From: Madurella fahalii
Taxonomy: Eukaryota; Ascomycota; Sordariomycetes; Sordariales
Direction of reading: 5' to 3'
Length of the DNA: 64,000 bases
NCBI GenBank assembly: GCA_029876055.1
Contig: CM056876.1
Location: forward strand, 2,294,001-2,358,000
Positions 54,967 to 64,000 of the stretch are shown here, piece after piece. Each line of letters starts with the position of its first letter. The first letter of the stretch is position 1. The notes under the pieces were generated by a model. It was not told the DNA's origin and ran no database searches. It worked only from the letters and a program-made list of their open reading frames with translations. The position numbers and the translations under genes are program-made.

Positions 54967-55845
54967 ATGGCCGGTAAGTGTGTTTGTTTTTTTCGCGCAA
55001 GAAGTTCTCTGCGGCCTCAGCGCAAATCGGGCGGGCGAGGAGGGGCTGCCTGTTTACCCCGCGATCCTGTCGTGCCCTGTTTGCGCCGGCCTCTCGACGA
55101 CGTGATTGTTTTCTTTATTTTTTCTTGTTTTTTTTCCTTTTGCTAACACGACGACGGTGCAGACTTCCAGGGCATTGCGAGTGAGTGCACGTCGGGGCAT
55201 GCGAAAGCTCCTCCTTGATTGTGATTGCGGTCTTCGCCAAGTCCAGAATCAGCGCTCCTAACATCGGGCTTTTTTTCTCGTTGCCCCGCTTCGCAGAGGA
55301 GTTCGTTACGCATTACTACAGCACCTTCGATAACGACAGGAAGGCGCTGGCGATTCTCTACGTACGCACAGAGCCCTTTTCTAAAACAGAATTGTTAGGG
55401 GAGCGAGATGGCTGATGCGATGCACGGAACAGAGAGAGAACTCAATGTTGACGTTCCAGTCGGCCCAAAGCCTCGGTGCTGCGAACATCACTGAGAAGCT
55501 CACAGTAAGGCTCCGCCGCTCGGCGGTGAGAAAAAGAGTTGGGTTGGCTGAACCTTTTACAGGGCCTCCCGTTCCAGAAGATCAGGCACGTGCATGGCGA
55601 GCCTGAGGCCCAGCCCACGCCCACTGGCGGCATCATGATCTTGGTGAACGGACAGCTCTTAGTGCGCAACTCCCCACTCGATCGCATTCTTCTCTTCGGG
55701 TTCGAGTGTTTGGTGTTAACATTACCGTGTGCAGGTCGATGAAGAGCAGAACCCGCTTCCCTACTCGCAGGCCTTCCACCTCAGCCAGGACGCTGCCGGC
55801 CAATGGTTCGTCCAGAACGACATTTTCAGCCTGGTCCTCCTCTAG
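54967..55845 (+). CDS. NTF2: nuclear transport factor 2
   Basis: Six exons: 54967-54973, 55163-55180, 55297-55361, 55433-55504, 55563-55661 and 55735-55845; 123 aa, close to the usual 125. Joined sequence reads MADFQGIAKEFVTHYYSTFD, LAILYRENSMLTFQSAQSLG, LTGLPFQKIRHVHGEPEAQP, GGIMILVNGQLLVDEEQNPL and SQAFHLSQDAAGQWFVQNDI, all matching the cone-shaped NTF2 fold. NTF2 dimers bind FxFG nucleoporins and carry Ran-GDP into the nucleus. Coding exon 1 has 7 bases and exon 2 only 18, so the first eight residues are spread over two microexons. The donor after GQLL is a weaker GTGCGC. Introns are 58-189 bp. Confidence 0.97.
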
Positions 55846-56953
55846 ACAGCTTTCTGCATTGTGGTCGACCGGGCCGAGTGTGTGACGAGGCTTCGCCTAG
55901 AGTAGACATTATCGCGGGCGTCTGGTGCATCTCGGCCCGGTGAGGATGGTGAAGAATTCTGGAGACTTTGTGGTCGTCTTGATCTCTTTTTTCTTCTTCT
56001 TTTTTGACGGCCCTTTGAAGCAAAGAAGGGAACTGGGCGTTGCAGTGCGCGAAGTCGGGATGGGTGTGGTAACGGGGAGTTCTTGATAGTCTAGCTTGGG
56101 TTAAATTCAGACGGGGTTCTGAGCCGTGAAAGGGTCTCCGCCAACCTGCCGCGTAACCGCCATCACGTCAGCAGACGGGGACTTGGCAGGAGAAAGAAAA
56201 CAGCTGCCTGTCCGTGACATGTTGAATTATATATATAACTCCCTGGAAAATCCACATCCGGTGCGGTGCGTATGTGTGTGAAACTAGTAGACCGCTTCAG
56301 CACCGAGCGGCCACGGCGGACCGTAAATGCAGCCCTCGTTGTTTGGAAGGTGTTTCGGAAGCTTCCCAGAAAAAAACCCGTTCCCAACAGCAGCCCCGGC
56401 CGAGTCGCAGGGTAAGTGGAGCATGCCAGCATCCCTGTCCGGTTGGCCTGGAAGCCAGCAGCGGCCAGCAGCGACCAATCACCAGGCTTTTTGATCGGAA
56501 CACAGCCCGCCCCTGGGCCGCGAGTTCCCCACCCGTAGCCAGCCGGCGGCCGAAATGACAACGTGCTAACTGTTCCCGAAGCTCGTCAGCCCGACCTCTA
56601 GGTATATTCCCATCCTGTCAAACAACGAGCTTTGAGTAACTACGTTTGGCCAGTTGCTCTTTTGTTCCTTGATTAAGCGCTCCGAGACAAAGCCACCGGC
56701 CCTACCCACTCAGACATCGATCAGCCGAATTCGACTGATTCTTCTCGAACACAAAGTTGTCGCGAGGAACCAAACAAGCTTACGCACCACACACGGCACA
56801 GCGGCAGAAATAGCGAATATCGTCCTGCGCTCTCAGAATTCGACGGCCGATCGAGACACTACGGTAGCTGACATACTCGAAACACACGGGGAGGCAGACG
56901 GTTTCCCGAAGGCGCGAGACCTGTTCTAGTATAAAAGATCGACCGCCGGCAAG
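55846..56953. other. intergenic, nothing recognised
   Basis: 1.11 kb with the NTF2 3' UTR and the TVP18 promoter. A short TATATATA box lies at about 56228. A 91-codon frame at 56654-56929 has no ATG. Confidence 0.55.
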
Positions 56954-57796
56954 ATGTCGTTGAAGGAGGAATTCGCGACGCGCAACTTCAGTATGTCTTT
57001 AGATTCTATCCCCACCGGTCTCGCCATCGTTAGGACGGGACTTTTCTGCGCCTGCATAGCATGCTAACGTGATCGGTTGCTGCGCAGGTATCTATGGACA
57101 ATGGTGAGGGCTGCTCCGTTTAGTTTTCTACGATGCGCTCCGTCGCTTGGATGAAGGGGGGGGATATCTCACAATCTCACCACCATGACATGTCGACAAC
57201 CGCCCGAAGCGCAACCCCCGTCCATGAGAACCAGAAGCTGACCACCGCCGCGCTCCACAGGCTGGGCATCCTGTCCATGATCCTCTGCTTCGCCCTGGGC
57301 ATCGCCAACATTTTCACGTTCTACGTCTTCATCATCATCTTTAGCGTCATCTGCCTGTACGTTTTTTCCGTCTCCCCCTTCCCCTCTACCCCTCTAAGCC
57401 CCCCCTCAACGGCCCGATCCCTGATGCTTTCCACCCAACCAACCGCACCATTTGACCTACCGCCGCTGACCCACGGGGTACCGCGCTTCTCGCAGCGTAT
57501 CCTCGTTCATAATCCTCTTCATCGAAGTGCCCCTCCTCCTGCGCATCTGCCCCACCTCGGCCGGGTTCGACGCCGCCATCCGCCGCATCTCGACAAACTA
57601 CATGCGCGCCGCCGCCTACGCCGTCATGGCCATCGTCCAGTGGCTCTCCATCATCGCGCGTGCCACCTCGCTGATCGCCGCCGCCGTCCTGCTGACCTTC
57701 ACCGGCCTGTGCTACCTGCTCGCGGGCATCAAGGGCCAGGCGTTTGTGGGGAGCAAGACGCTTGGCGGGGCGGGGGTTGCGCAGATGATTGTATGA
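56954..57796 (+). CDS. TVP18: Golgi membrane protein TVP18
   Basis: Four exons: 56954-56990, 57088-57103, 57261-57356 and 57496-57796; 149 aa, the usual size. The join gives MSLKEEFATRNFSIYGQW then LGILSMILCFALGIANIFTF, the diagnostic start of TVP18. Four membrane helices follow, with the signatures FIEVPLLLRICPTS, MRAAAYAVMAIVQWLS and the C-terminal GSKTLGGAGVAQMIV. The protein is a small resident of Tlg2-positive late-Golgi membranes in yeast; its molecular job is not settled. The second exon is a 16-bp microexon that alone encodes most of SIYGQW. Introns are 97, 157 and 139 bp, longer than the local norm. Confidence 0.95.
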
Positions 57797-58895
57797 GGAT
57801 CTCTTTACTTTTTCCGGTTTCTGCGTGGTTCGCGGGATTGGAGGAGGTAGGAAGGGTGGGTGGGATGGAGAGTAGATGGGCAGGGGAGGGAAAAGGGATC
57901 GGAAAGGGTGAGAAGGGTTGGTAGTGGCGGAGGCGGAGGCGGAGGCGGAGGCGGAGGCGGAGGCGGGGCCTTGCAAAGTTGTTCTTTTTTCTTTGTGCTA
58001 TGGACGATTCTTGCGGCGTCGAAGATGACGGGACGTATCATGGTTTCACTCGCGCGGTCACAGTCGCACTCTGCACGTTTCTGTTCTTGATTTTTTTCGG
58101 TTTAAAAGGAGGGGGTTTATGGCGTCTATGGCTTCCTTTTAATGCAGGGACATACGGGGGGGTTTATCTCGCCTAGTCTGCTCGTGGGGGGTTTGCCTTT
58201 CCTCAGACTCCCCTGGACGCTGTTTGTTGGGTGGTTGTGTTTTCTGCGGACCTGGCTCGGGCCAGGCTGGACTTAACGGGCATTTCATACAAGGAGAAGG
58301 AGACGTGAGGTTTAACTGGTGGTACGAAGTAGTGTATGGTATATGACGGTTACGGCTGAGGGAAATGCAGAGACGTAGGTTTTGTGATGCCCGCAGTTGA
58401 GGTCGTTGTTGGCTTGTGATGGGCTGGGTGATGCTAGATGGAGCGCGCATTCCGGGGGTGCTGGACACAATGAATGTTCAGCTTACCAGGTGGTCTACGG
58501 ACTAGCGTGGAATGCGAGACACCATGATAAGAACAGAACCTCAGCGTTTCTTAATGGGAAGGCAGGTGGTTGGCATGACTCATTTCTTTTCGGTCCAGAT
58601 TCGTTTCAAAGTCTGGATAAAGTTAAGAATACAGGTGGTTCCCCCGTTTCCTTAATCCGCCTTCCCAGTTACTCCCTCATACCAGGCGTGTTCTTGATCT
58701 CGGTTCACAGGCTTTTTAACACAATCCTTCATCCCTCCTTCTGCTTGCTGCGGCCCCAACCCCACAACCGGGCTGCAGCACCTAGTTCCCCAAATCAACC
58801 CTGTCACACGCCCCATACACACTTAGGTGTCCGTTTTCCATCCCATGGCATAAGACATAACTGCGGTGCGGCACAATAAAGCGTTCGCTGGCCAC
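57797..58895. other. intergenic with minisatellite
   Basis: 1.1 kb; TVP18 3' UTR with a GGCGGA repeat. No gene recognised. Confidence 0.55.
57926..57966. repeat. GGCGGA hexanucleotide minisatellite
   Basis: About seven head-to-tail copies of GGCGGA about 130 bp downstream of the TVP18 stop, probably in its 3' UTR; G-rich strand has quadruplex-type spacing. Confidence 0.9.
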
Positions 58896-59123
58896 CTAGC
58901 TCGGGGGGTTCTCGATCTTGGTAGTGTTGTTGCTTGGAGCGGAAGTCGGGGGTTTGGTCTTGGCTTCAGGAGCTGACGCCGAAGTTGAAGCCAGCAATGT
59001 AGCCTCCAGCAGCGGCCGCGGCATATGCTGGGCGTCCTTTGAGAATGCCCTCAGGCAGTTTGCTCGCGACTCATCGCTCAGGGTTGAGATGAAGAGCGCG
59101 CCGGTTGGTGAGATGCCGCCCAT
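58896..59123 (-). CDS. possible small protein, unrecognised
   Basis: 75 codons from a true ATG (59123) to TAG. The sequence MGGISPTGALFISTLSDESR followed by a helix-like ANCLRAFSKDAQHMPRPLLE and a Ser/Ala/Pro/Lys/Thr-rich tail has a protein-like composition, unlike the neighbouring chance frames. No family recognised and no second exon seen. It stands alone at the edge of the 5-kb gene-poor right end. Confidence 0.32.
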   Translation of the reverse strand: MGGISPTGALFISTLSDESRANCLRAFSKDAQHMPRPLLEATLLASTSASAPEAKTKPPTSAPSNNTTKIENPPS

Positions 59124-59776
59124 GGTTCGTGTATTTTGTCTTTCCGCGGCTGGTAGTGAGTGCTAGAGCCCGTTATGGGTTGCTCCGCGTTAAAATGAGT
59201 ATGGAAGGTGCCCATTGTGCCGGCACTTGGTAGATATGTAGTTTAAGTAGTTTGCTCGTGGTGGAAGAGGCTCCGTGTGCCGCGTTGCTTCCGGGCTTCC
59301 TGCTCGGACTCTGTAGGCCGTTTCCTCGAGCTAAATGCGACCCTGAGTCCGATCATGGGCCCGCAGGAACTGCCCAATGAGGGTCGAAGGACGGATAGCA
59401 AGGGATCGATCTTCGCAACATCATCGCATGGCCCACGTGGCCGGGGGGTGAGAAGGGATCTCGTGGGTCGTCGGCTTTTACGTATGTGCATATCTAGCAT
59501 CGCAGCGTTGGGGATGGTTGTTTTAAGGACTTCATGTAAAATAAGACCCGCATTTTGTCGCTATACCGTTGCTATATGTACTATCTTGCTCTCCCGCCGC
59601 TCTCCTCTATGACAACCCTGAGCTAATTATAGGAAAGGCACTCACCAAGCGAATCCGCGGCGCTGCAATTCCTACATCTGTTCCATCCTTCTTGTTAACT
59701 TGCTGGTCTCCTAACGTCTACTCAAATATCCCGATGAGGTTCTCATTGACAATCAACCGCCTCAAGGGGATCCAAT

Positions 59777-59797
59777 ATTTATTTATTTATTTATTTT
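59777..59797. repeat. ATTT tetranucleotide microsatellite
   Basis: About five TTTA units followed by an A-rich stretch. Confidence 0.85.
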
Positions 59798-62700
59798 AAA
59801 AAAGGGAAAATAGAAAAAAGAAAAGCAAAAAAAGAATGTATCTGGTTTCGCGAGAGCCTTCATCGCTGTTGTCAAAGTGTGAAGCGATTCGAGCAGGATC
59901 TCAAACGCCACGACCCACGAAGTGTTCACGCTAAGGGTGCGATGACCAACCGCGCCCCCAAACCCAGATACACTAGCTTTTGGAAAAGGGCCCTGTGAAT
60001 AAAGCGAAGATCCTTCGCACACAGGCATCCACAGTCGTAAGCAGCGGTCACCGAGGTGAGGCTTTAGTGGCCAGAACATTTGTCGTGCTGGGGTGGCCTG
60101 CGCATTCCCATGTTCAACGACGAGATCTTGCATGATAGGCTTGGGAAAGTTTGCATAACAATACCCTGTAGGTGCTGTTGGGGTAGATGAAGACGGAGGC
60201 CGGGAAAAACAAATATAGTCAACCCGGGCCTGGGTGAGTAATGTAGAGTGTCTTATGACCCTGGTACTGGTACACGGGGTCCGACATTGGAGCTATTTGA
60301 CGAAACGGACGGACTGACCCTGCAGATATGACGAGCGTTCGGAGGGTGAATAATGGTTTACTGCTGAGAGTTCTGAGCGCGGTTCCGCCCCCCGTGGGGT
60401 ATTCTGCGTATGGTGTTGGAAATTGAAGATTTGATATGGCAGATGGGTAAGGTAGTCCTGGTGCAGAGACCCATCTTGGGGCCTGCGTCATGCGGCTGGC
60501 CTGTGCGCATGTAAAGGTCAGTCACATGATGATGCTTTCTGCAAGGAGCTGATTGTGCATTGTCGGTATTTTACTGTGCTATGTATGTACATGGAGAAAA
60601 GGTCAAGCGCCAGAGCAGTGGAACCCGTGACTAAAGCAAGACACGCTGAACATCCGTACATTGGTGACAAGTTGGCCTTACCTAGAGCGAAGGAAATACC
60701 TAGAACCATTTACGAATAAGGATCTAACCTCGTTCCTGAAGTTAGGATTACGCCGTACATCGGGGAGAAAAAAGGTACTTCGCGGATACACCCACTCTGC
60801 TGCTGCCAATCCAGCGCAACAAAAGCTGCATTCACTGCCTTTGGTGATGGTGCGAATGATGGGAGGATGACACAGTGGTAGCATGTTGACGGCTGGCTGT
60901 AAACAGGAGATCAGGACACAACATCTGCTGACATAATAGCAGAGAAGGACGACGGCTCAACACTGCACCCTTGCACGTAACCGCCAACGGCCAGCAGGAG
61001 GTACAGTTGAATAGCAGCGAAAGCAAGGAGATATAATGTTAACAGCGCCGAGATCAAAGCCTCGTGTCTGAATGAAAATGCTGGTTAGGTAAATGAATAC
61101 GAGACATTGTGTCGAGCATTACTTTGCATCTAGGGGAGCTTTCCTCGACTTATTGGCAACTAAGTACTGTAAGCAGGGTTATAGGAATGCAGCTATATTG
61201 CGGCTCCATTAGTGCCTCTTCCCCCCAATGAGTTTCTCCTGAACTGTGGTTTTCCTCGCGTACAGAGTCGAGCATTTTGTGCAGATGAACCTTCGTGGTT
61301 CCACTGCGTTGCCAAATGGCGAGCGATACGCTACCCCTGATCCATGTTATACAATTGGCAACGCAGACATATAGCTTAGAAGAGGCTGCCTACCCACATT
61401 TATGCTCGACATCCTCGGCGTCATTCATAGTGTATTGAGCATAGCCCAAACAGAGCAGACTGCGCGAGGCAGCAGACCAACCACTAACTGGTGTCAGTTA
61501 GAGGGTACAAACTGGTACCGAAATATCATTAAAATATGCCCTTACTAGGTGGTGTTACCGACTGTGAAATTGCTTGAGGCCAAGTATCGCTGGCCACAGC
61601 TAGGGCAGTCCACCGGGGCAGAAGACTGGCCGACGACAGCAATAGGAATTACAGCCTTGTGTGGCGAGCCTTGTAACGGGGTATTTGTGCTTCCACAACC
61701 GTGTTCATGGTTGGTGTTGCTACATGGTACCGGTCCGGTTTGGTGACTCCGTGCTGTTGCCCGGGGAAACGATGAATCGTGCAGGATGCGATTGTTGCAG
61801 CTGAGGGATACGCTCTGTGTACTTCTGAAGATCTGATTGATGCTGCTGAGGGACTTACGCTGTGCCTGCTGGGGGAACTGCTACTGTTGTTGAGAGACGG
61901 CTCCTGTGTACTGCTAGGGACTTGATAATTGTCTAAGGAATGTTTCTGGTCATCCTGGGTTGGGAGACGAAACGGATGAAATGGTTGCTGTATTCATGGC
62001 GACAAAGGTTTCCACCATCTCGGATTTGTCAGAGAATAGCTAGGAGGACAGCCTGCATCCTGAGCTTAGACGCGCTGGACCCTGTAGCGTGGGAATGAAG
62101 GTGTCACGAGCCATATCTGGTATCGTGTGTGGTAGTTTTCCCCTACTCTTACCCCAATTACCACTCTTCCGAACGCCATACAAAATTCCCCGAGTGTCAT
62201 GGAATCGGTGAGCTCTCAATTCTCCAGAAGTTCGATGACAAGTTATGCAGCAGTAACATATGTACCACTGAGATCGCAGAGATGAAGGAGCATCAAGGCC
62301 TCAGACTGCCCAGATCCATTTCCACGGCAAATTATGCACTCTTTTGTACATGTCCGTGTAGGGGGTGATTGTTAGTGTAGCGGCCACATAATCCCGCTTA
62401 AAAACTGCTCGTTGATGCCACAGTGCACGGCAAGTAAGTGGGCTGCTACGTATATAAACACCACAACCATTATAAGGATATCGACGTGCCGCTTCGCAAC
62501 ATCTCCTTTCGGAAGGATGCAATGACACACGAGGTTCCTCAACGAGCCATTAACTAGCTGGTGAAGCAAGTTTTGGCTCAACCTTGCCAGCGGCATCCCC
62601 GAGGTGCTTGTCCCCTTGTTTTATCACGACATGCCCACTGTTCCATGGGCGTTGTTTTTGTGGGACGCTGAAATCGACTTTGAATTGGATGACAAACTGA

Positions 62701-62930
62701 TCCTTATTGGTTTTCAATCTACGGAGTAGGGGGACCGGGGAATCCGTTCTCTTCGATTGAAATTCAAAAGGGAAAAGACTTGATGGACAGAGGGTGTACA
62801 TTATATATGTTGTGCCCATAGCTTTGATGGTTGCAGTAGGCCAATTTGCGTCTGGGAAACATTGCTATGTCCAACCAATCACCTGCATGTGAGTTCTGGA
62901 ATATATTTTGTGAAATGGGCCTTAATCAAC

Positions 62931-63058
62931 TTGCGGGACCAGGGTAACTGGATGGTTGATTGGGTGTGAGATCCAAGATAAGCCTACACTCAGTTTGCGG
63001 GACCAGAGTAGCTAGATGGCTGTTTAAGTGTGAGATCCTGGATGGGCCTACAAGGCAA
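62931..63058. repeat. degenerate two-copy 64-bp tandem repeat
   Basis: Both copies start TTGCGGGACCAG and share GTGTGAGATCC and GCCTACA at the same offsets. Most differences between the copies are transitions. Confidence 0.75.
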
Positions 63059-63540
63059 CTGCAGCGAAGAGAGAAAATGGGAACTACACGTAGTCCAGAC
63101 TGGGTTCTAGGCTACCTATCCTTTCAGCTGCGTGTCAACCCGTTTAGTCGGGCTGTCAAAGGGGTTGTGCATTGCCCCTTTTTTTCAGGTCAGTTGATCA
63201 GTCCCGATGCGGACAGCCCGACGCAACCAGATGCATCGTGAGCACGAGCAATGTTTGTGACATCAGATGCCGCCGGTGGGAAGGGGCTTAAGGTCCCACC
63301 GAGTCCCGACTCCGCAGGATTGCGGCAGTCGTACAGTACCGTACGGGGTAGTTTCTCTTGGTAATAGAGTCACCACGGCTATGCAGTCGCCAGACAAGCG
63401 GACCTGCGAAAGCAGGCTCGATCGAGGGGATTGCGTCATACCGCACTGTGCAGTCACAAAGCAGTTGAAATTGCTGAGGCATTTCTTTCGAGGGCTTAGG
63501 GAAAACGCGCCTATGTACAGGGGAAGCAAGAGGCAGTTGT

Positions 63541-63572
63541 CAGACACCGGACAACGCGCTTGGCGGTGTCTG
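63541..63572. repeat. inverted repeat, possible hairpin
   Basis: CAGACACCG and CGGTGTCTG form a perfect 9-bp stem around a 14-base loop. Confidence 0.5.
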
Positions 63573-64000
63573 GTATTCCTCTAGGATGGGAGGTCACGGA
63601 CACGAGACCTGCAAAGGCTCAAGCGCTGCTGGAAGGAAAGGGCGGTCACCACCGCGAGTCCATTGATTAGGTGCTGTGTGGGGCTGTGCGCAATTGGTTG
63701 GTGTATGGATGGCAGAACACACCGTATCATGTCGAAGATGCACACACGTGGAGAAAGGGAATGCCGTGAGTGTGGTGTTTGTAGGCTTTCTGGCAACGCA
63801 GTACCCTTGGCCGATCAGACCCATGGTGTCTGGCGGTCGGAGCACCGCAATCTGATCTGCCACCCGCAACGGTTCCTTCCCGATACACGAGATCGACCGC
63901 TCAAGTTCGAGGGTTGTGGCATCCCGATGCTGTGCTCCTCGGTATCCCGTCAAGCATCGTCTCCTGCTCCCCTTTCGCCGTTCTTTGATGGCCCTAGGCA

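Larger units (their letters stand above)
59124..64000. other. 4.9-kb gene-poor right end
   Basis: No gene, RNA or intact mobile element recognised. It has lower GC than the coding part, an ATTT tetranucleotide run (59777-59797), a degenerate 64-bp tandem duplication (62931-63058) and a 9-bp-stem inverted repeat (63541-63572). Open frames stay below 120 codons. It may be the edge of a longer intergenic or repeat-derived block that continues outside the window. Confidence 0.5.

Noticed and set aside
56654..56929. 91-codon plus-strand frame just before TVP18
   Set aside because: No ATG start and no recognisable content; likely TVP18 upstream sequence.

Overview
The window looks like nuclear DNA of a filamentous ascomycete, most likely a Sordariomycete (Chaetomiaceae-like). 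It has GC-rich coding exons and short spliceosomal introns (about 50-170 bp, GTRNGT donors, CTRAC-like branch sites). It carries single-copy housekeeping genes on both strands with no operons, and fungus-specific families such as copper-fist factors, a GDS1 winged-helix protein and a Cdc15/Imp2 F-BAR protein. I saw no rRNA, convincing tRNA, CRISPR array or intact transposon. The species cannot be fixed from the sequence alone.

Layout. 0-5 kb: a four-helix MARVEL-like membrane protein (+, possibly cut by the left edge), the EFM7/NNT1 methyltransferase (-) and an RS-rich nuclear protein (-). 5-14 kb: a copper-fist transcription factor (-) whose first 11 residues lie on a separate small exon, a U2SURP/SR140-type splicing factor (-), and a fructosyl-amino-acid/sarcosine-oxidase-like flavoenzyme (+). 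15-16 kb: TATA-binding protein (-). 16-20 kb: a gene-poor stretch. 20-27 kb: ETF-ubiquinone oxidoreductase (-) and a seven-exon gene joining an alpha/beta-hydrolase domain to a CorA-type membrane domain (-). 28-35 kb: the CCR4-NOT scaffold NOT1 (+, 2192 aa). 38-45 kb: a GDS1-type winged-helix protein (+), an OMS1-type mitochondrial methyltransferase (-) and an IMPACT/UPF0029 protein (+). 45-58 kb: F-BAR/SH3 cytokinesis protein, seipin, an unknown conserved nuclear-looking protein, NTF2 and TVP18 (all +). 59-64 kb: gene-poor, with a decayed 64-bp tandem duplication.

The genes do not form one pathway. They cover transcription and mRNA metabolism (TBP, NOT1, U2SURP, copper factor, GDS1-type protein), mitochondria (ETF-QO, OMS1), membranes and lipid droplets (seipin, TVP18, MARVEL, hydrolase-CorA), nuclear import (NTF2) and septation (F-BAR). 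Exon structures of the spliced genes were rebuilt by hand from splice signals, reading phase and remembered family consensus. Every reconstructed model adds up to a whole number of codons. The least conventional item is the hydrolase-CorA fusion, followed by several extreme microexons and the triplicated di-cysteine repeat in the copper regulator.
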